64,000 bases of DNA from Heterotrichella gracilis (taxonomy: Eukaryota > Sar > Xanthophyceae > Tribonematales > Xanthonemataceae): the NCBI GenBank assembly GCA_032358255.1, contig JAULBX010005553.1, forward strand, positions 62,001 to 126,000, read 5' to 3'. The position numbers were made by a program, and so were the translations under genes. The notes below the pieces were generated by a model. The model did not search any database. It was not told the origin of the DNA and saw nothing but the letters and a program-made list of their open reading frames with translations. This document shows, in pieces, positions 1-12,019 of the stretch (its first letter is position 1; every line of letters starts with the position of its first letter).

Positions 1-846
1 CAGTGGCCTCGCTGGTGATGTCCCCCTGGAGCTGAGTCACGCCCTCGATGGCCGCCATGGGCTGCAGGTCAACGGACACAATCTTGGGCAGGTCGGTGGT
101 TCTGCGCGTGTGGGGTGTGGCGGTGGTGTTGGCACGCGTGCAAGGCTGGTGATCAATCCACGCCACGCACTGGTGGGGTGTGGCGTCAATAGATGCACTG
201 GCACTCTGCTCATCCATGCATGCACAGGTGTGTTCATGAGTATATGGCAAAGCACCTCGCACCCTGTGCACCCCCCTACCTCCTCCCACAAGTCACGGAT
301 GCCCACCCTGGTCAAGGGGCCATGTATTATACTCGCAGCCCGCTCGGCGCACACAGTGGGACACGCCCCTCCCATGTAGCCACCAACCCCGACAACCCGC
401 AGGCAGCCCCACATGCACACACACCACCACCGCTCACCTCCCCTGCGCCAGCGCCGGCAGGTACAGCCTCCGGCTCAGCACCTGGCTCCAGCTGCCGGGG
501 GCGGCGCACAGGTCAACCGCGTGCTGCACACCTGGGTGCGCAGGCGGTGGGTGGGGTTCAGGGGCGGGGGCAAGGGCATTAAGCACAGGGGTACACAGCG
601 GTGGGTGCTACAGGCACTGTAGGCTGAGTGTGAAGCAATGGCGCCGGGAGGGTGTTTGCACCATGCCCACTGGCGACTAGCTTTGCCCCCAAGGGCGTGC
701 AAGCTGCTTTGATGTAGCCACGTGCCTGTGAATATGTCGAACGCCTCATCTATCTGTAGCAGCTTGAAGGCGCTGCGCGCCCTCCACCCCTCCTCCTTGG
801 CCTTGCGGTAGTAGATGTCGCGCTTGTCCTTGGAGGCACGACCCAT
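1..846 (-). CDS. TRM7: tRNA 2'-O-methyltransferase, Trm7/FTSJ1 type (3' part outside window)
   Basis: SAM-dependent RrmJ/FtsJ-family 2'-O-methyltransferase, most like the eukaryotic Trm7/FTSJ1 group that modifies the tRNA anticodon loop. Hand-spliced exons: 846-726, 531-438 and 101 to beyond base 1. The protein opens with [20 protein letters not shown] and then [14 protein letters not shown], whose Lys fits the first residue of the family KDKE tetrad. Exon 2 carries the SAM-binding motif [13 protein letters not shown]. Exon 3 carries [18 protein letters not shown] followed by LQGDIT, as in Trm7. Intron phases match (1, then 2). The first intron can only be spliced in frame with a GC donor (CAG|GCACGT), so it is probably a GC-AG intron. 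The gene runs off the left edge. It is divergent from the mS37 gene, which starts 835 bases away. The family call is very secure; the Trm7 subgroup rests on the N-terminus and the VDLQPM block. Confidence 0.93.
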
Positions 847-1681
847 AGGGGGGCAGGAGCGGCGGGGAAGAGGCTGGGGCTGGGGCTGGGTCTGGGGCTG
901 GTGGAACTGGGCTGGGAGTGGGGTGGGTGCTGGTGGGGGGTGTGGGGGGTGTGAGGGGGAGCCCCACTTTAGTGTGCACGCCAGTCAGCCCTGGGTGCTT
1001 GTTTCCCTGCCCTGTCCAATGTGAAGATGGTACGCCTTTGCAAGGTCTTTAGGTGAGAAACTGGGGGTATTGACTGGGGTCCAACCTGGGTGGAGTCCAA
1101 CCGCGCTGGTTTGGAGTCTAACTCACTGACTCGCTTGCTACGGGAATGCCGGAACGCTGGCCGTTGATGTTCTCGACACAAGCGTCTACTTCACCGGTTG
1201 ATACCTGACTTATGACCTGAAAAGCGAAGCCGGTGTACATTGGTGGACACTTTCTGCTTGCTCTTGACGATAATAAACGGTACGCGCCGCATGCATGCAT
1301 TACAAAAGCAGGCACTGTGGTAGCCGTGCCACTTGATATGGGCCATCAAGTTCTTTCAGGTTCTTCACGCCAGTAGTTTCCCACGCCTTTTCGCAGGCTT
1401 CCGTGCTACAGACTCCTTACTGACAACCGTTCGGTGTTGCAGTGGGTCTGTATTAGCGTCATGCCATATGCATGCATATAACGCTGCACACTTGGTTGGG
1501 TTAGGAGAGTCCTAGCTGTTACATCTTGGCAGTGACACTGCTGTTTACTGGTTGCGTTCAAGACTGGGTTTGCGCGAGGAGTACTGGGCAGACCAGGGCC
1601 AGCTTGATCTAACGGGTTGCAGGGCACCATAAACAGCTTGGTGGTGCTGCTCTGCACCTGGGACACACCTCGTTCCCCGCC
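847..1681. other. intergenic region between divergent Trm7 and mS37 genes
   Basis: About 835 bases without a supportable exon on either strand. It should hold both 5'UTRs and promoters. Two TGCATGCA-type palindromes lie at about 1291-1300 and 1467-1476. The 850-960 stretch is G-rich on the + strand (repeats of GGGGCTGG), so it is C-rich in the Trm7 leader. I see no convincing TATA box. Confidence 0.5.
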
Positions 1682-2356
1682 ATGGGCAAGCAAACCAGCC
1701 GGCCCATCAAGGTCAACCCCAGGCGAGGTGCCAGGGGGTTTGACTGCTACGAGGAGCTGCAGTCACTGTTCGTGTGCATGTCGGTGAGAGCCTGTAGCAA
1801 CTGCCATCCTGTGTGCTTATTGTGCTACATCACATACAGATTTACAAGAATAGGAAACTACAGTAATACAGTTACAATAGTACTTGCATGCGTGCGCCCA
1901 AACAAGGGTGCAGCCACCTGCTGTGGCCACACGCCTTGCATTGCCAAACACAGTCAATGACATAAGCCATTGGACTCTATTGCCATATTCAGTGTAAGGC
2001 GTTTTGCAAGCAGGAACCAAGGTCATGATTTTCATGGTGGGGCCTGCAGAGGCCCCTGCCTGTACAGCAAGCATGCACCCTGTGTGCAGTATTGCATGCA
2101 TATGGTTGACGTGTGTGTGGCGGTGTGCAGAGGGCTGGCGGGGATGGGTTCACCTTGAAGTGTGGCACGGAGAGGAAGATGCTGGCAGACTGTGCCACGG
2201 CAGCGGTACGTATGGTCCACAACGTGTTGCCTGTTCATGCATTGATAGGCAGCCACAGTCGATGACATTCCTTCCATGCTGCAGGCAAAGCAGCCGAAAG
2301 TGCGCAACACCATCAACTACCATCTCAACCGGTTAGCAAGAGCGATCGGGAAGTAG
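1682..2356 (+). CDS. MRP10: mitochondrial small-ribosomal-subunit protein mS37 (MRP10/CHCHD1 family)
   Basis: Small CHCH-fold protein of the mitochondrial ribosome small subunit. Three exons, all phase 0: 1682-1783, 2131-2205 and 2285-2356, giving an 82-aa protein. It has the twin CX9C signature: Cys-YEELQSLFV-Cys in exon 1 and Cys-GTERKMLAD-Cys in exon 2, nine residues between each pair. Proteins of this type are usually oxidised by the Mia40 pathway in the intermembrane space. The tail KVRNTINYHLNRLARAIGK resembles the C-terminus of yeast Mrp10 (an NINYH...RL block), which is why I call mS37 rather than another CHCH protein. The basic N-terminus (MGKQTSRPIKVNPRRGARG) also suits rRNA binding. 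The ATG is the first in the exon. The stop lies 90 bases from the end of the convergent gene on the other strand. Confidence 0.88.
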
Positions 2357-2445
2357 GGGGTGCGCCTGCAGCTTTGTGAGGCAGCCATGCCGGACTGCGC
2401 CAACGCCCACAAATGTGGATCCAACAGCAGGCTAGGCCCCAGCTC

Positions 2446-4435
2446 TCAAACACACAGCTGCGCCTCGGCGGACGGCAGCTGCGCCAGCCATGACGCTGTG
2501 TGGTCGCCAGGTGGCGCCTCGGCCTGCCTGCTGTGATGCGCCAGCTGCCTGCACACCCAGTGGCAAGCATATTCAGCAAAGCTTGCGAACCAACTCTTGT
2601 CTTTTGGGTGCGCCCTCCTACCCACCGCCGTTCTTCCCCGCCACAGCCCTACCTGCGGCACTCGGCCACCAGCACAGCCAGCTGCTCCGGCACTAGCGGC
2701 GGGGTGGGGGCCGCGGTGCGCAGGCTGCGCAGGGCGGTGTCCAGCTGGCGCTGCTGACGAGCCTCCTCGCGGACCTGGAGGGGGGCGAGGGGAAGGGGGT
2801 TTGCACAGTGGTGGGTGCAGGATTTCGACAGGGGGGCGGCTTGATGTTGGGGTTTGCATAGGGTTTATGTGAACAGTGTTCGTGGCTGGCAATTTTGTCC
2901 ATCGTTTGATGTGGGCCGGTTTCACAGCATGTCAATGGGCACATAGCATGTTTTATGGTGTGCAAGCTTACCAGCTGCAGCTGCATCAGAAAGTCGTCCT
3001 TGAGGCTGTTGTGCTTAGGCTTGCTGCTGCTGCTGTGGCCATCGTCATGTCCTGCCTGTGTGCTTTGGTTGCCCCATGTGTGCACCCTAGTCGCTGTGGA
3101 AGCTGGTAGTGAAGGTGCAGAGCTGGGCCGTGTGATGGACCTGGGCAGAGTGGGCCATTGTTTGCTTTCGTGTGGGTTCACCTTAGGTAGTTAATAGGAC
3201 TTTGTGCAGTCAGTGCAGTTAGGCATAGAAGCAATGCTCAGGTGTTTATTCAAAACCCACTTGAAATCGCACAAAGAGCAATTTTCGTCCCATGAATGGT
3301 CGAGTGCCAGCTCGGACAGCTTGGAGTCAATATCCGCTAAGGATGCCTCTGCAGTCATGCCGTCTGCAGTTGGATGATTGCACTCTCCAAAGTCTGCTGC
3401 GTGCCAGTCAAAAGGGTTGTCCCAAAATGCTGCGCTGTCACCTAGCTGCAGCAGCTTCGCTACCAGCGCCTCGTGCTCTGGAAGCAGCCTGCTCAGGTAC
3501 TTTTGGTAGATGGAGGGAGCATCTAGGGAACCAGTGTCTGTCTCAGGTGGCAAGAGGCCGCTCTCCTCCAGTAAGGCCCGCTGCACAGCAAGATCATGAA
3601 GGCGGCGCTGGCGGGCTCTGCACTTGGAAAGGGGACCAGTATTTACCCATTTGATCAATCTATGATGAGCACAGAGCAACAGTATCTAGATGTATCTTGC
3701 TGATCAATTGCTGCAGTGCTTTCTAGGGGGTTTGATTGTGCAGGGAGCTGACGAGTGTGCCACGGTACCTCCTGATCTTTGCAGCAAGGCTTGGGCGCTT
3801 GCTCCCGGCGCGGTAGCGAGCATCGATCCCACCAAGTCTGTAGTCTAGGACCTCGATTTGGTGAAGGCCTTCACGGACTATGGACTCCTCGCCCAAACAG
3901 CTGCTGCTGGCTGCCGCTGCTGGGTCCGCTGGGTCAGCGTTGCCCAGCCAACCTGCCCAGGTACCAAAGGGTGTCATTTAAATGGACTAGTTTACGGAGA
4001 GATCAAGAAGAATATCTCCCACCTTGCAAGCTGCGGTACTCTTGGATTTTCTCCTTGACCAATTCCTTGACAACAGCCCTGAAGGTGGCAGGGTCATAGT
4101 CCTCGTTGTGTGGGGCTTCCCTCTCAAACTCCTCCACGTACGCCTGCAGTTCTGACCTCTGGCTAGCCTGCATCGCAGCAAACTGTTAGTAAAGTCACTT
4201 CACTTGCCATATAGTAGCAAATACCCAACAGTGTGCTTGCCTGCAGGTCATCTAGCTCTGTACCCTGTGGGTCTTGTGCCTGGCCAAGGAGGTCATCGCT
4301 GTCACTGTCACTGCCTGCTTCCAAACTTTGTAGCAGGCTCGATGTGCTTTCGTAGTCGTCTGTACATGCCTCGCTGTGGCAATCTGCACGTTAGACAGGG
4401 AGCCTGTGGAAATAGGTATGCAATAGCGGTAGCGG

Positions 4436-4486
<51 letters not shown>

Positions 4487-4576
4487 GAGCTTGGTACCTG
4501 ACCAACCGTCGTCGAGGAGGATATCAAAATCGCTTTCATCAAAGACGTCTGGCCTGCGCAAGCTTGTGTAAGCCAT
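2446..4576 (-). CDS. unrecognised 433-aa acidic, helix-rich protein
   Basis: No family recognised. Eight exons fit one open frame with consistent phases: 4576-4498, 4383-4241, 4167-4023, 3952-3769, 3617-3261, 3140-2972, 2774-2653 and 2548-2446 (1302 nt including the stop). The start is MAYTSLRRPDVFDESDFDIL. Next come an Asp/Ser-rich acidic stretch (GSDSDSDDLLG, about residues 53-65), probable helices (QAYVEEFERE; FRAVVKELVKEKIQEYRSLQ), a basic segment (AAKIRRARQRRLHDLAVQRA, about 180), a single CSLC pair near residue 297, then a Ser-rich linker and amphipathic segments (DDFLMQLQLVREEARQQRQL). Exon 2 ends CAG|GCAAGC, probably a second GC-AG intron. Intron 1 holds a long TG microsatellite. The joint between exons 5 and 6 is the weakest; without it the gene would stop at 3191 and the rest would lack an ATG. 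Helical scaffold or regulator is only a guess. Confidence 0.7.
4437..4485. repeat. (TG)n microsatellite
   Basis: About 24 uninterrupted TG dinucleotides (CA on the coding strand) in the first intron of the 433-aa protein gene, just upstream of its second exon. Likely polymorphic in length. Confidence 0.97.
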
Positions 4577-5184
4577 AGAGTTGAGCTGATTTGGATGGAG
4601 TAACTAGCATGCACACGATTGCCGGCATCTATCGGAATGTGCTGCAGTTGTCTGTGCAATTGCCCATAGCAAACAGCAAGCCAAACAGTTTAGTTAGCCT
4701 AGCACCGATTGCAGACAAGTGGAAAGTGGTGTATAGACCACTAGAGGAGGCGTCGTTGATGCCATAAAGACCAGGGTGATTGTTTCTAGTCAGAGGAACG
4801 GGAGGACAAAAGGGCGCCAACCCGTTGCAATGTGCATGCAACTTCGCGCTGCTCGCAAACTTAAAGTATTATATCAGTCCAGCGAGGTTTAAGACTTTGT
4901 GGGATGACCAAGCAACACCATAACTGGTATATTTCTCGTTGGTCAAGCAGCTGATTACAAACAGCCCACCTTGTGTTTTTCGACTCTGTCCCCTTCAAAG
5001 TTGTACAAAGGAGTGCCTGTTACTTTAGTCAGCCGCAGTCATAGAATTCTTTATAGTCCGGTGGAAATAAGTGGCGCATGGGTTTGACCAGGGAGTCTTT
5101 CTGATGGGCTGTGCTAAGGTTGGCGCCCATCACACGATATAGTTTACGCAGTGTTGTCCCAACCAGGGTTTGAAAGTGGCAGTC
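4577..5184. other. intergenic region between divergent 433-aa gene and NUP93
   Basis: About 600 bases with lower GC than the flanking exons. It should contain the two divergent 5'UTRs and promoters. No exon, RNA gene or clear promoter element seen. Confidence 0.5.
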
Positions 5185-8100
5185 ATGGGGGCGAACGGGC
5201 TACCGGACTGGGACTCGCTCCTGCAACAGAGCGATGACCTTGTAATGAAGGTAAGACTTCAAACCTGGACTGCCACAATGCATGCATATGCAACCCAAGG
5301 ATGGTATGTTTGATCACTGTGTGGGTGGTGTGGATATGCTAGGTGCACTGTTGCCCATAGCTAGACTTTCTGCAAGGAACTCTATGCCCCGTGCCGTGTA
5401 ATGCCATATTGCCACCCTACCCACCTGCTCATCACCGGCCTCTCGGCACCAACCTTGTGCGGCATCCAAACCTTGCTGGGCAGACTGTGCCTGCCCTGAT
5501 CAAACTTCTACCAAGTCTGTCAACCTCCTGCCGCAAGCCCATATATGCAACCCAGGTCCCCCGCACAGCACCCACACACCCCACCCTGCCTGTGCTGCAC
5601 CACCGCCCACCCACACACACACACCGGCCCCACCACCTCCACCTCCCGCAGGAGAGCCGGGGCTTCCCCGTGGTTGAGCGCGACATCCGCCAGGTGGAGC
5701 AGTTCAGCAGCCAGCTCAAGCAGCGCACGCAGCGGCTGGACACCACTGGGGAGTCGCTGGCGGCGGCAAGGCTGCTGGCGGGGGAGGGTGTGAACGCACA
5801 GCGGTGGGTGTAAAGGGGGGGGGGGAGGCAGCAAGTACGAAGGGGGGAAATAGCGGACGTACCATGGAGGGGGATGAGGTTGGATATTGCATGTGGGTGT
5901 GGTCTAGGAGGGCATGAGGCACAGGTGTTGCAGGATGGCAATTAGCAAGGCCAATGTGGGGCACGCCAACTGAGTTGCACATGCATCACCGCACACGCAG
6001 AGCTAGGGCGGCTGGTCTCATGACTGCACGCCACCCATTCGTCTAGGGCACCACCTCCACGCCATCGCCTGCACCTCGACCCCCCACCACCACCACCACC
6101 CACCCACTCGTGTTCGCAGGCTGACCGACGCGCTGTCCAGCATCGAGCTGCGGCCCTTGTACTCGGATGTGTTCCCCGAGGAGGGTGGCAGTGTGGAGGA
6201 GTACCTGCAGGGGGTCAGCCAGATGAGCGTCATCGCGGCTATACAGGTGGGGGGGGGTAGGCGGGAAATCATGTTATACCAACAGTTTGGCACGGCAAAG
6301 TTGCAACAAAATACAATTTTATATCAGACCGCACGACCTGCTGTCACATTGACCGTATTCATCGTATTATTGCTTTTGCAAAGCATGCCAGGCCTTGAAC
6401 AGTCGAGCCCAAGCTGGTTGGCGCCTTGCCTGCCAGCGGCAGTGCATGTTTGGCTGGGTGTGAAACCACCACCACCACCACCATGGTGCACCCGCAGGAG
6501 GCGCAGCGCGACAGCGTGAGCTCGTTTGACGAGTACATGGGGCAGTGCATGGATGCGGAGTGGGGCGCGGCCAAGCGGGTGCTGTTTGACGGGCTGGCGC
6601 ATGGGGCGGGCGCATCCCCCTCCCCTGCCGGCCTACTCACGCCTGGGATGAAGTCGCCAGGCGGGTTTTCACCAGGTGAGGCGCAGTGCATGGCGGTGGG
6701 GCGGTGCTGAGGGTGTGGGGTGGGGTGGGACTGATTGCTGATTTCACGGCTCTGGGATTTCGGGATTGGGTTAGCCGGTCGCGCTGCGGCTGCTTTCATG
6801 CCTGTGCGCAAGACATTGGGTGGTGCTGTCAATTGAGCGCTTGCCAAGGTACCTTGGCAATCGCGGCACCATTATTCAAAAGATGTTTTCCAAGAGCTGT
6901 CGGGTGCATGGTTTGCAGCAACAGCATTCAAATGACATTCCAAACAGGCGTGGTTTGCAATGCCCATGACCCACCTCCCCCCCCACCCCAGGCATGTTCC
7001 CCACCCCCGGGGTGCGCGGCGTGTCTGCACACGTCACCACCCCCGGCCCCAGCGGCGCCAGCGTGGCGTTGTCGGGCCAGGCTGCGCGCTACCTCCAGGT
7101 GGTGAAGGCGCTAAATGAGGCCAGGGGAGGGAACCAGGCGTTCAATGCAGTGGCGCAGTTTGCGGCCGCGTGCGGGGATGAGGGCGCAGGTGGGGGAAGG
7201 GGGAGGGAGGGGCCTACAATGGGCGAGGGGGTGGGGGAGGGCGTGGCTCTGGTGGGGGGCAAGCATACGCAAAGGGCGCCTTATTTCTCATTCCATACAA
7301 CCATTTATCTGCTGATCGGTAAGGAAATTGTTCTGTGAATTGGAACAGGAGCAGGCGCATGTGTGGTGCACCGGTAAGGGCACAGGTATGGGGCTTTGCA
7401 CAGGGGGCTCGTAGTGTTGCAGTTTGAGCCTCAACAATCCAGCTTTGCGGCTCCTAATTCAAATTGCACCTACTAGTACAAATGCCACATACTACAGCCT
7501 GCTCCGAACAATTCAGGTTGCAGTTCGTGAGTGCATGTGGGTGTGGTCCCGGCGACGGCACCGCCGCGCACTGGCGTCACTGGCAATTGCTGTCATGCCG
7601 CCATGTGGCAGCACAGCACCCAACCCTCGACCGCAGCCCCACCCAACCACCCGCTGCCCCCGCCTGTGCAGGTGAGCACAAGACCACCATGCAGCGGGTG
7701 TGGAACCTGCTGGTGGCGCTGCTTGGCCCCGCCGCAGGCACCCCGCCTGCCACCCCCAGCCAGCGCCACGCGCTCCTCGCAGGCGCCAAGCAGTACCTCC
7801 AGGAGGGGCATGTGCAGCATGTGCAGAACGTGGTGGCGCAGAACCGGCAACAGGTGAGAATTTGTGCTGCCAAGACCCTAGGTGAAGGCTGCCCGAACCC
7901 TAGGATCCTGCGCAAGTGCGGCATGTGCAGCGTGTACTCAATGTGCCCCCAGCTTTCATGCCTGCCCAGGTGCAATCGATCACCATTTGATAGGCAATCT
8001 TTGTTGTATTGCTGTTATAAAAAGGGTGTTCATGTCAAACTCCTTGCGTTCAAACTCTTTGGCAGCCATGCAAAGCTGTGATACTGCCTCCTCCCACTCC

Positions 8101-11100
8101 CTCCTCTCGGCGCCCGCTCACCCCTCCCACCCTCCCTTTCCCCCTTAGGCTAGCTTGGGTGGCGTGCCTGGGCGCCTGTCCCTGATCAAGGGCTTCTTGC
8201 GCGTGCGGGAGGGCGACAAAGGGCAGCTGGACTTTGACCAGCCAGGGGGGTACGACACGCGCTGGCAGAGGATCTACTTCTGCTTGCGCTCGGGGTACGC
8301 TGACGAGGCGCTGCAGGTGAGCGGAGGGGGGAGGGTTTGGGTTGGGGTTTTGGGAGGGGTCTGGGCGTGCAGTTGGCAGATAAGGCGCTTCAAGTGCGTT
8401 TTGGGTAGGATTTGGGCTAGGGTGTTGGATTGGGCCAGGGTGTTGGGGATGGCAGTCGATGGGCTCTAGGTGAGGGGTTTGGTCTGCGAGTGATCAATGT
8501 GGGGGTTGGATTGAGATGCGTAGGGTGTTGGGTGGGGATTTAGGGTTTGATGTGGTTCTAGGTTGTTGGGTAAAGACGTGGTATGTATGTCATGGGCGAG
8601 CAGCTGTATCTCGCAAGCCAAATGAAATGTTCCGCTCGCCACCGTGTCCCACCCTAAACCCTAATCATTCCCCCATCCTCGCCCCCTGCAGGTTTCCTCC
8701 CGCGACGCCGACAGTTTCCACCCCCTGCTCCAGCGCTGGCTGGCCGCTGACTCAGCGCAGGGGGAGCGAGGTGGCGAGGGCGAGGGTGTGGCTGCGCAGC
8801 TTGACCAAGGTGTGCGTGAGTACAAGGGGCTGAGGGCATCCAAGCCCTGGCTGGTGTACAAGGTGGCGCTGCTGGGGCTGGTGGCGGGGGACAAGGGGGT
8901 GGCAGACATGCTCATGCGGGTGAGTGGGGGGAGGAAGGGCTGGGAGGGTGGGGGGGGCTGGTGTTGTGTGCTGTGTTTTGGTGGTATATGGGAGTAGTTT
9001 GTGTGTGGGGTTGTTTGGGTCAGGGCATTGACCAATGGGACACGGTTCATACGGGTGAGCGGGTGGGGTGGGGAAGGGGGATTCGTTGGTGTATATGGAA
9101 GGAAGTGATGTTTGCAATTCTGTTTGCATTGCTCAATGGAGTATGGCAGACATAAGGATGGCGCGGGGCGGCATAGCGAGCATCTTGCACCCTGACCCAG
9201 AATATGCCCTACCACAACCTGTCACAAATTCCTGAACCCTGACGGCTCCCTACCACCGCTTTTAGAAAGCCCTCGACCCTGCCAAAACCCTATTGCCGCC
9301 TTAACAAAACCCTTCACCCCCCTTCCCCAGGACAACCCCTCCCTGTTCCCCACCATCGAGGACTTCCTGTGGTACAAACTGGCACTCATACGCCGCCCGC
9401 TCCCCGCACCCACCACCTCCACCCCCCCCTTCACCCTCCCCGACCTCCAAGCCTACCTCAACCAGTTCCCGGCCTCGCACTACTCACACGGAGGCCGCGA
9501 GCCCCTGCTCTATGCAATGGTGCTGCTGCTGAGCCTGCAGTTTAGGGCGGCGCTAGGGTTTTTGTGGCGCGACGCCAGCACGCGGGCGTACCGGGTGGAT
9601 GCGGTGCACGTGGCGGTGGCGCTGCTGCACCATGGGGTGCTGGATGCGGGAGGGGAGGGGGAGGCAGGTGGGTGGCGGGGATGTGTGTGTGGCTGGGAAT
9701 GCAAGGCACTTACCCGCCTGTGCAAATGATGCGCATGGGTGCCGCACAGGACATGTGGTATGGTCTGATATAAGCATCTTCCTCTGGGTGCCCATCCACA
9801 CACCCCACTCGACCCACCTCTTTCCCTCCATACACATGACTTGCCTGCATGCGCCCATCCCCATCATGCCCGAGCAGTGAGCACCCTCCTCACCCAGGTG
9901 TGGGTGGTGGCCAGCCACTGTCTCTGTACCTCATCCACTAACCCTTGCTATACCTCCCATGCAAGAGCCACCAGAAGCACATGCTCATGCCACCACCACC
10001 CCACTCACATTGCACCCATCCCAACATCCAAACCCATCACATCCCCTACACTAGCCCACACCCCACGCTCTGCTCCACCCACCCCTCACCCTCCTCCCGC
10101 AGGTGTGGATGTTGGCCAGCTGCTGTCCCAGTACGCAGCGGAGTTTGCCTCCAGTGACCCTCAGACAGCGCTGGAGTACACCATGCTGGCTGCTGAGGCC
10201 AGGGGCGGGGGGCTGGCGGTGAAGGGCCAGCTGCTGCAGGAGCTGCTGGCGGGGTCAAAGGCATACGGTAGGTGGCGGTGGGGCAACTTGGTGGTGCGGA
10301 TGAAAGGGTTTGGGGCGTGATGATTGCCGGCCGCGCCGACATGAGCATGTCTGCTTTTATGTCTGTTGGGAGTGCTGGTAGGAGTGGTGGTAGGAGGTTT
10401 ATGTACATCCCATGCGCCATGAGGCATGTGCACATTACCACCCCTGAATTGCTCGCAACACCATTCGCACGCCACACGTTCCCCACACCATGGCCAACCT
10501 CACCCGCCCCTTCCACCCCACCCTAGGCTACCTCCTTGGCTCCGGCGGCGCAGCCGGAGAGGGCGGCGCCCTGGCCTCCTTCGTGCCCGACCCGCGCGAG
10601 CGCATGCGGCTCATCGCTGCGGTTGCGCAGGCCTGCCAGGCCGCCTGCCAGGACGAGGAGGCTGTTGAGCTGTTCATGGCTGCGGGCGAGGGGCGCCAGG
10701 CGCTGTCGGTGATCAACAGGCGGCTGGCGGATGCGGTGGACGCAGCGGTGGAGGATGGGAGCAGGGGTGAGGTCCTGCACACACACATGCACACATACCA
10801 TTCCTTGCTGGGTGGACAGCTGCACACACTCCCCACCCCCAACCCTACTTGCACCCATGTGAAAGGCACCCACTCGCAACTCGCCCTCCGGGGGTATACC
10901 CTCACCCTCTTTTATGGGAGAATACCCCTCACCCCCCACCCCTCACGCCCCCCCCCCACCAACCCCCACCAACCCCGCAGAGGAGGATGTGTCTGCGCTG
11001 CTACTGCGCGGTGCCGCCGCTGCCGCCCTCATCCAGCGCTCCCCCCTGCAGCAAGACCAGGAGGCGCTGGCTGCATTTGCTGCGCTGAGGACCATCCACA

Positions 11101-12019
11101 CGCTGTTCCAGGCGGCAAAAGCGTACGTGCCATATCACCCTTTGAACCCCGTGACACCCAATGGCAGTGCCTCCTCCTCTAAAATCCCTTGGATATCTTT
11201 GACAGTTAATAGTCCACATCTCATGGGCGCGTGGCGTCACGTCTCTAATGTCCCCTTGTGGTGTATGTGGCTGCTGCCCCATGAGTGCATGGGAGAAGCT
11301 GATTGCTGCATCTGCAGGGAAGCCCACCTGCTTGCCACCGCCGCGTGGTACACTGTTCATGTATGGAACGCCACGCAAATGCATGGACCAAATTTCGGTT
11401 TCCACCCTTTCCCCTCTCCTCTCCAATCCTGTCCTTGTACATTACATCCTTTCCATCCCCATCTGCAGCCAGAACCATGCGCTTGTGCTGTCCCAGCTCA
11501 GCGACCTGCCCTTCATACCCCAGGACAGGCAGAGGCTGGCGGCATGCGCGGAGCAGGTGAGACAGGGTACCTGGCATGTATGCACCGAAACGCCTGTATG
11601 CATGGATTTCGATGGTTGTACACCCCTGGTGGGTGAGGGGCTGGCCGCGCAATGCGGTCTCAGGAATGAACTGCCTGAAATTGGGCATACAAGGCGGCTG
11701 CGCTGCTGGACCCAAGTGCCTTGCTGTACTGCTGGAATGCCATGTGACAGTCTCGTCTACCGCCAATCCCCTGTTTAGGGTTTGTGACTAGCTAACGCAT
11801 GTGACCAACCTTCCCCCCACCCCCCTTCAGGTCCAGTCACTCCCCCCTCCTGTTGGCCAGCGCCTGCCCCGCCTGCTGCTGGCCGCCGCCACCTCCATGG
11901 CCGCCAGGCACATGCGCGACCAGCTGGCGCTGCTGGTGCAGTTTGCTGGTGCCATGCACTACCGCGTGCCGCAGCACGTGTACCAGGAGCTGAACAGGCT
12001 CAACGCATCGCTCATGTGA
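5185..12019 (+). CDS. NUP93: nucleoporin NUP93 (Nic96 family)
   Basis: Linker/inner-ring scaffold nucleoporin of the nuclear pore complex. Fourteen exons with matching phases: 5185-5250, 5652-5803, 6120-6246, 6498-6675, 6992-7189, 7672-7853, 8149-8316, 8692-8919, 9331-9667, 10103-10267, 10527-10766, 10981-11122, 11469-11556 and 11831-12019; total 2460 nt, 819 aa. The N-terminus (MGANGLPDWDSLLQQSDDLV) and a helical segment (VERDIRQVEQFSSQLKQRT) suit the Nic96 N-terminal coiled region. The body has family-like blocks: RWQRIYFCLRSGYADEAL, FPTIEDFLWYKLALIR, HYSHGGREPLLYAMVLLLSLQF and DAVHVAVALLHHGVL. The C-terminus is all-helical (QLALLVQFAGAMHYRVPQHVY). A Gly/Pro-rich linker (SPAGLLTPGMKSPGG) sits near residue 165. 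The length is close to human NUP93. The start is the first ATG of an exon with a clean GTAAGA donor. Confidence 0.93.

Noticed and set aside
2957-3191. Ending the 433-aa gene at the stop at 3191 and starting a second gene near 3181
   Set aside because: The second piece would need a GTG start. A splice from 3261 to 3140 joins both parts in phase, so one gene is simpler.
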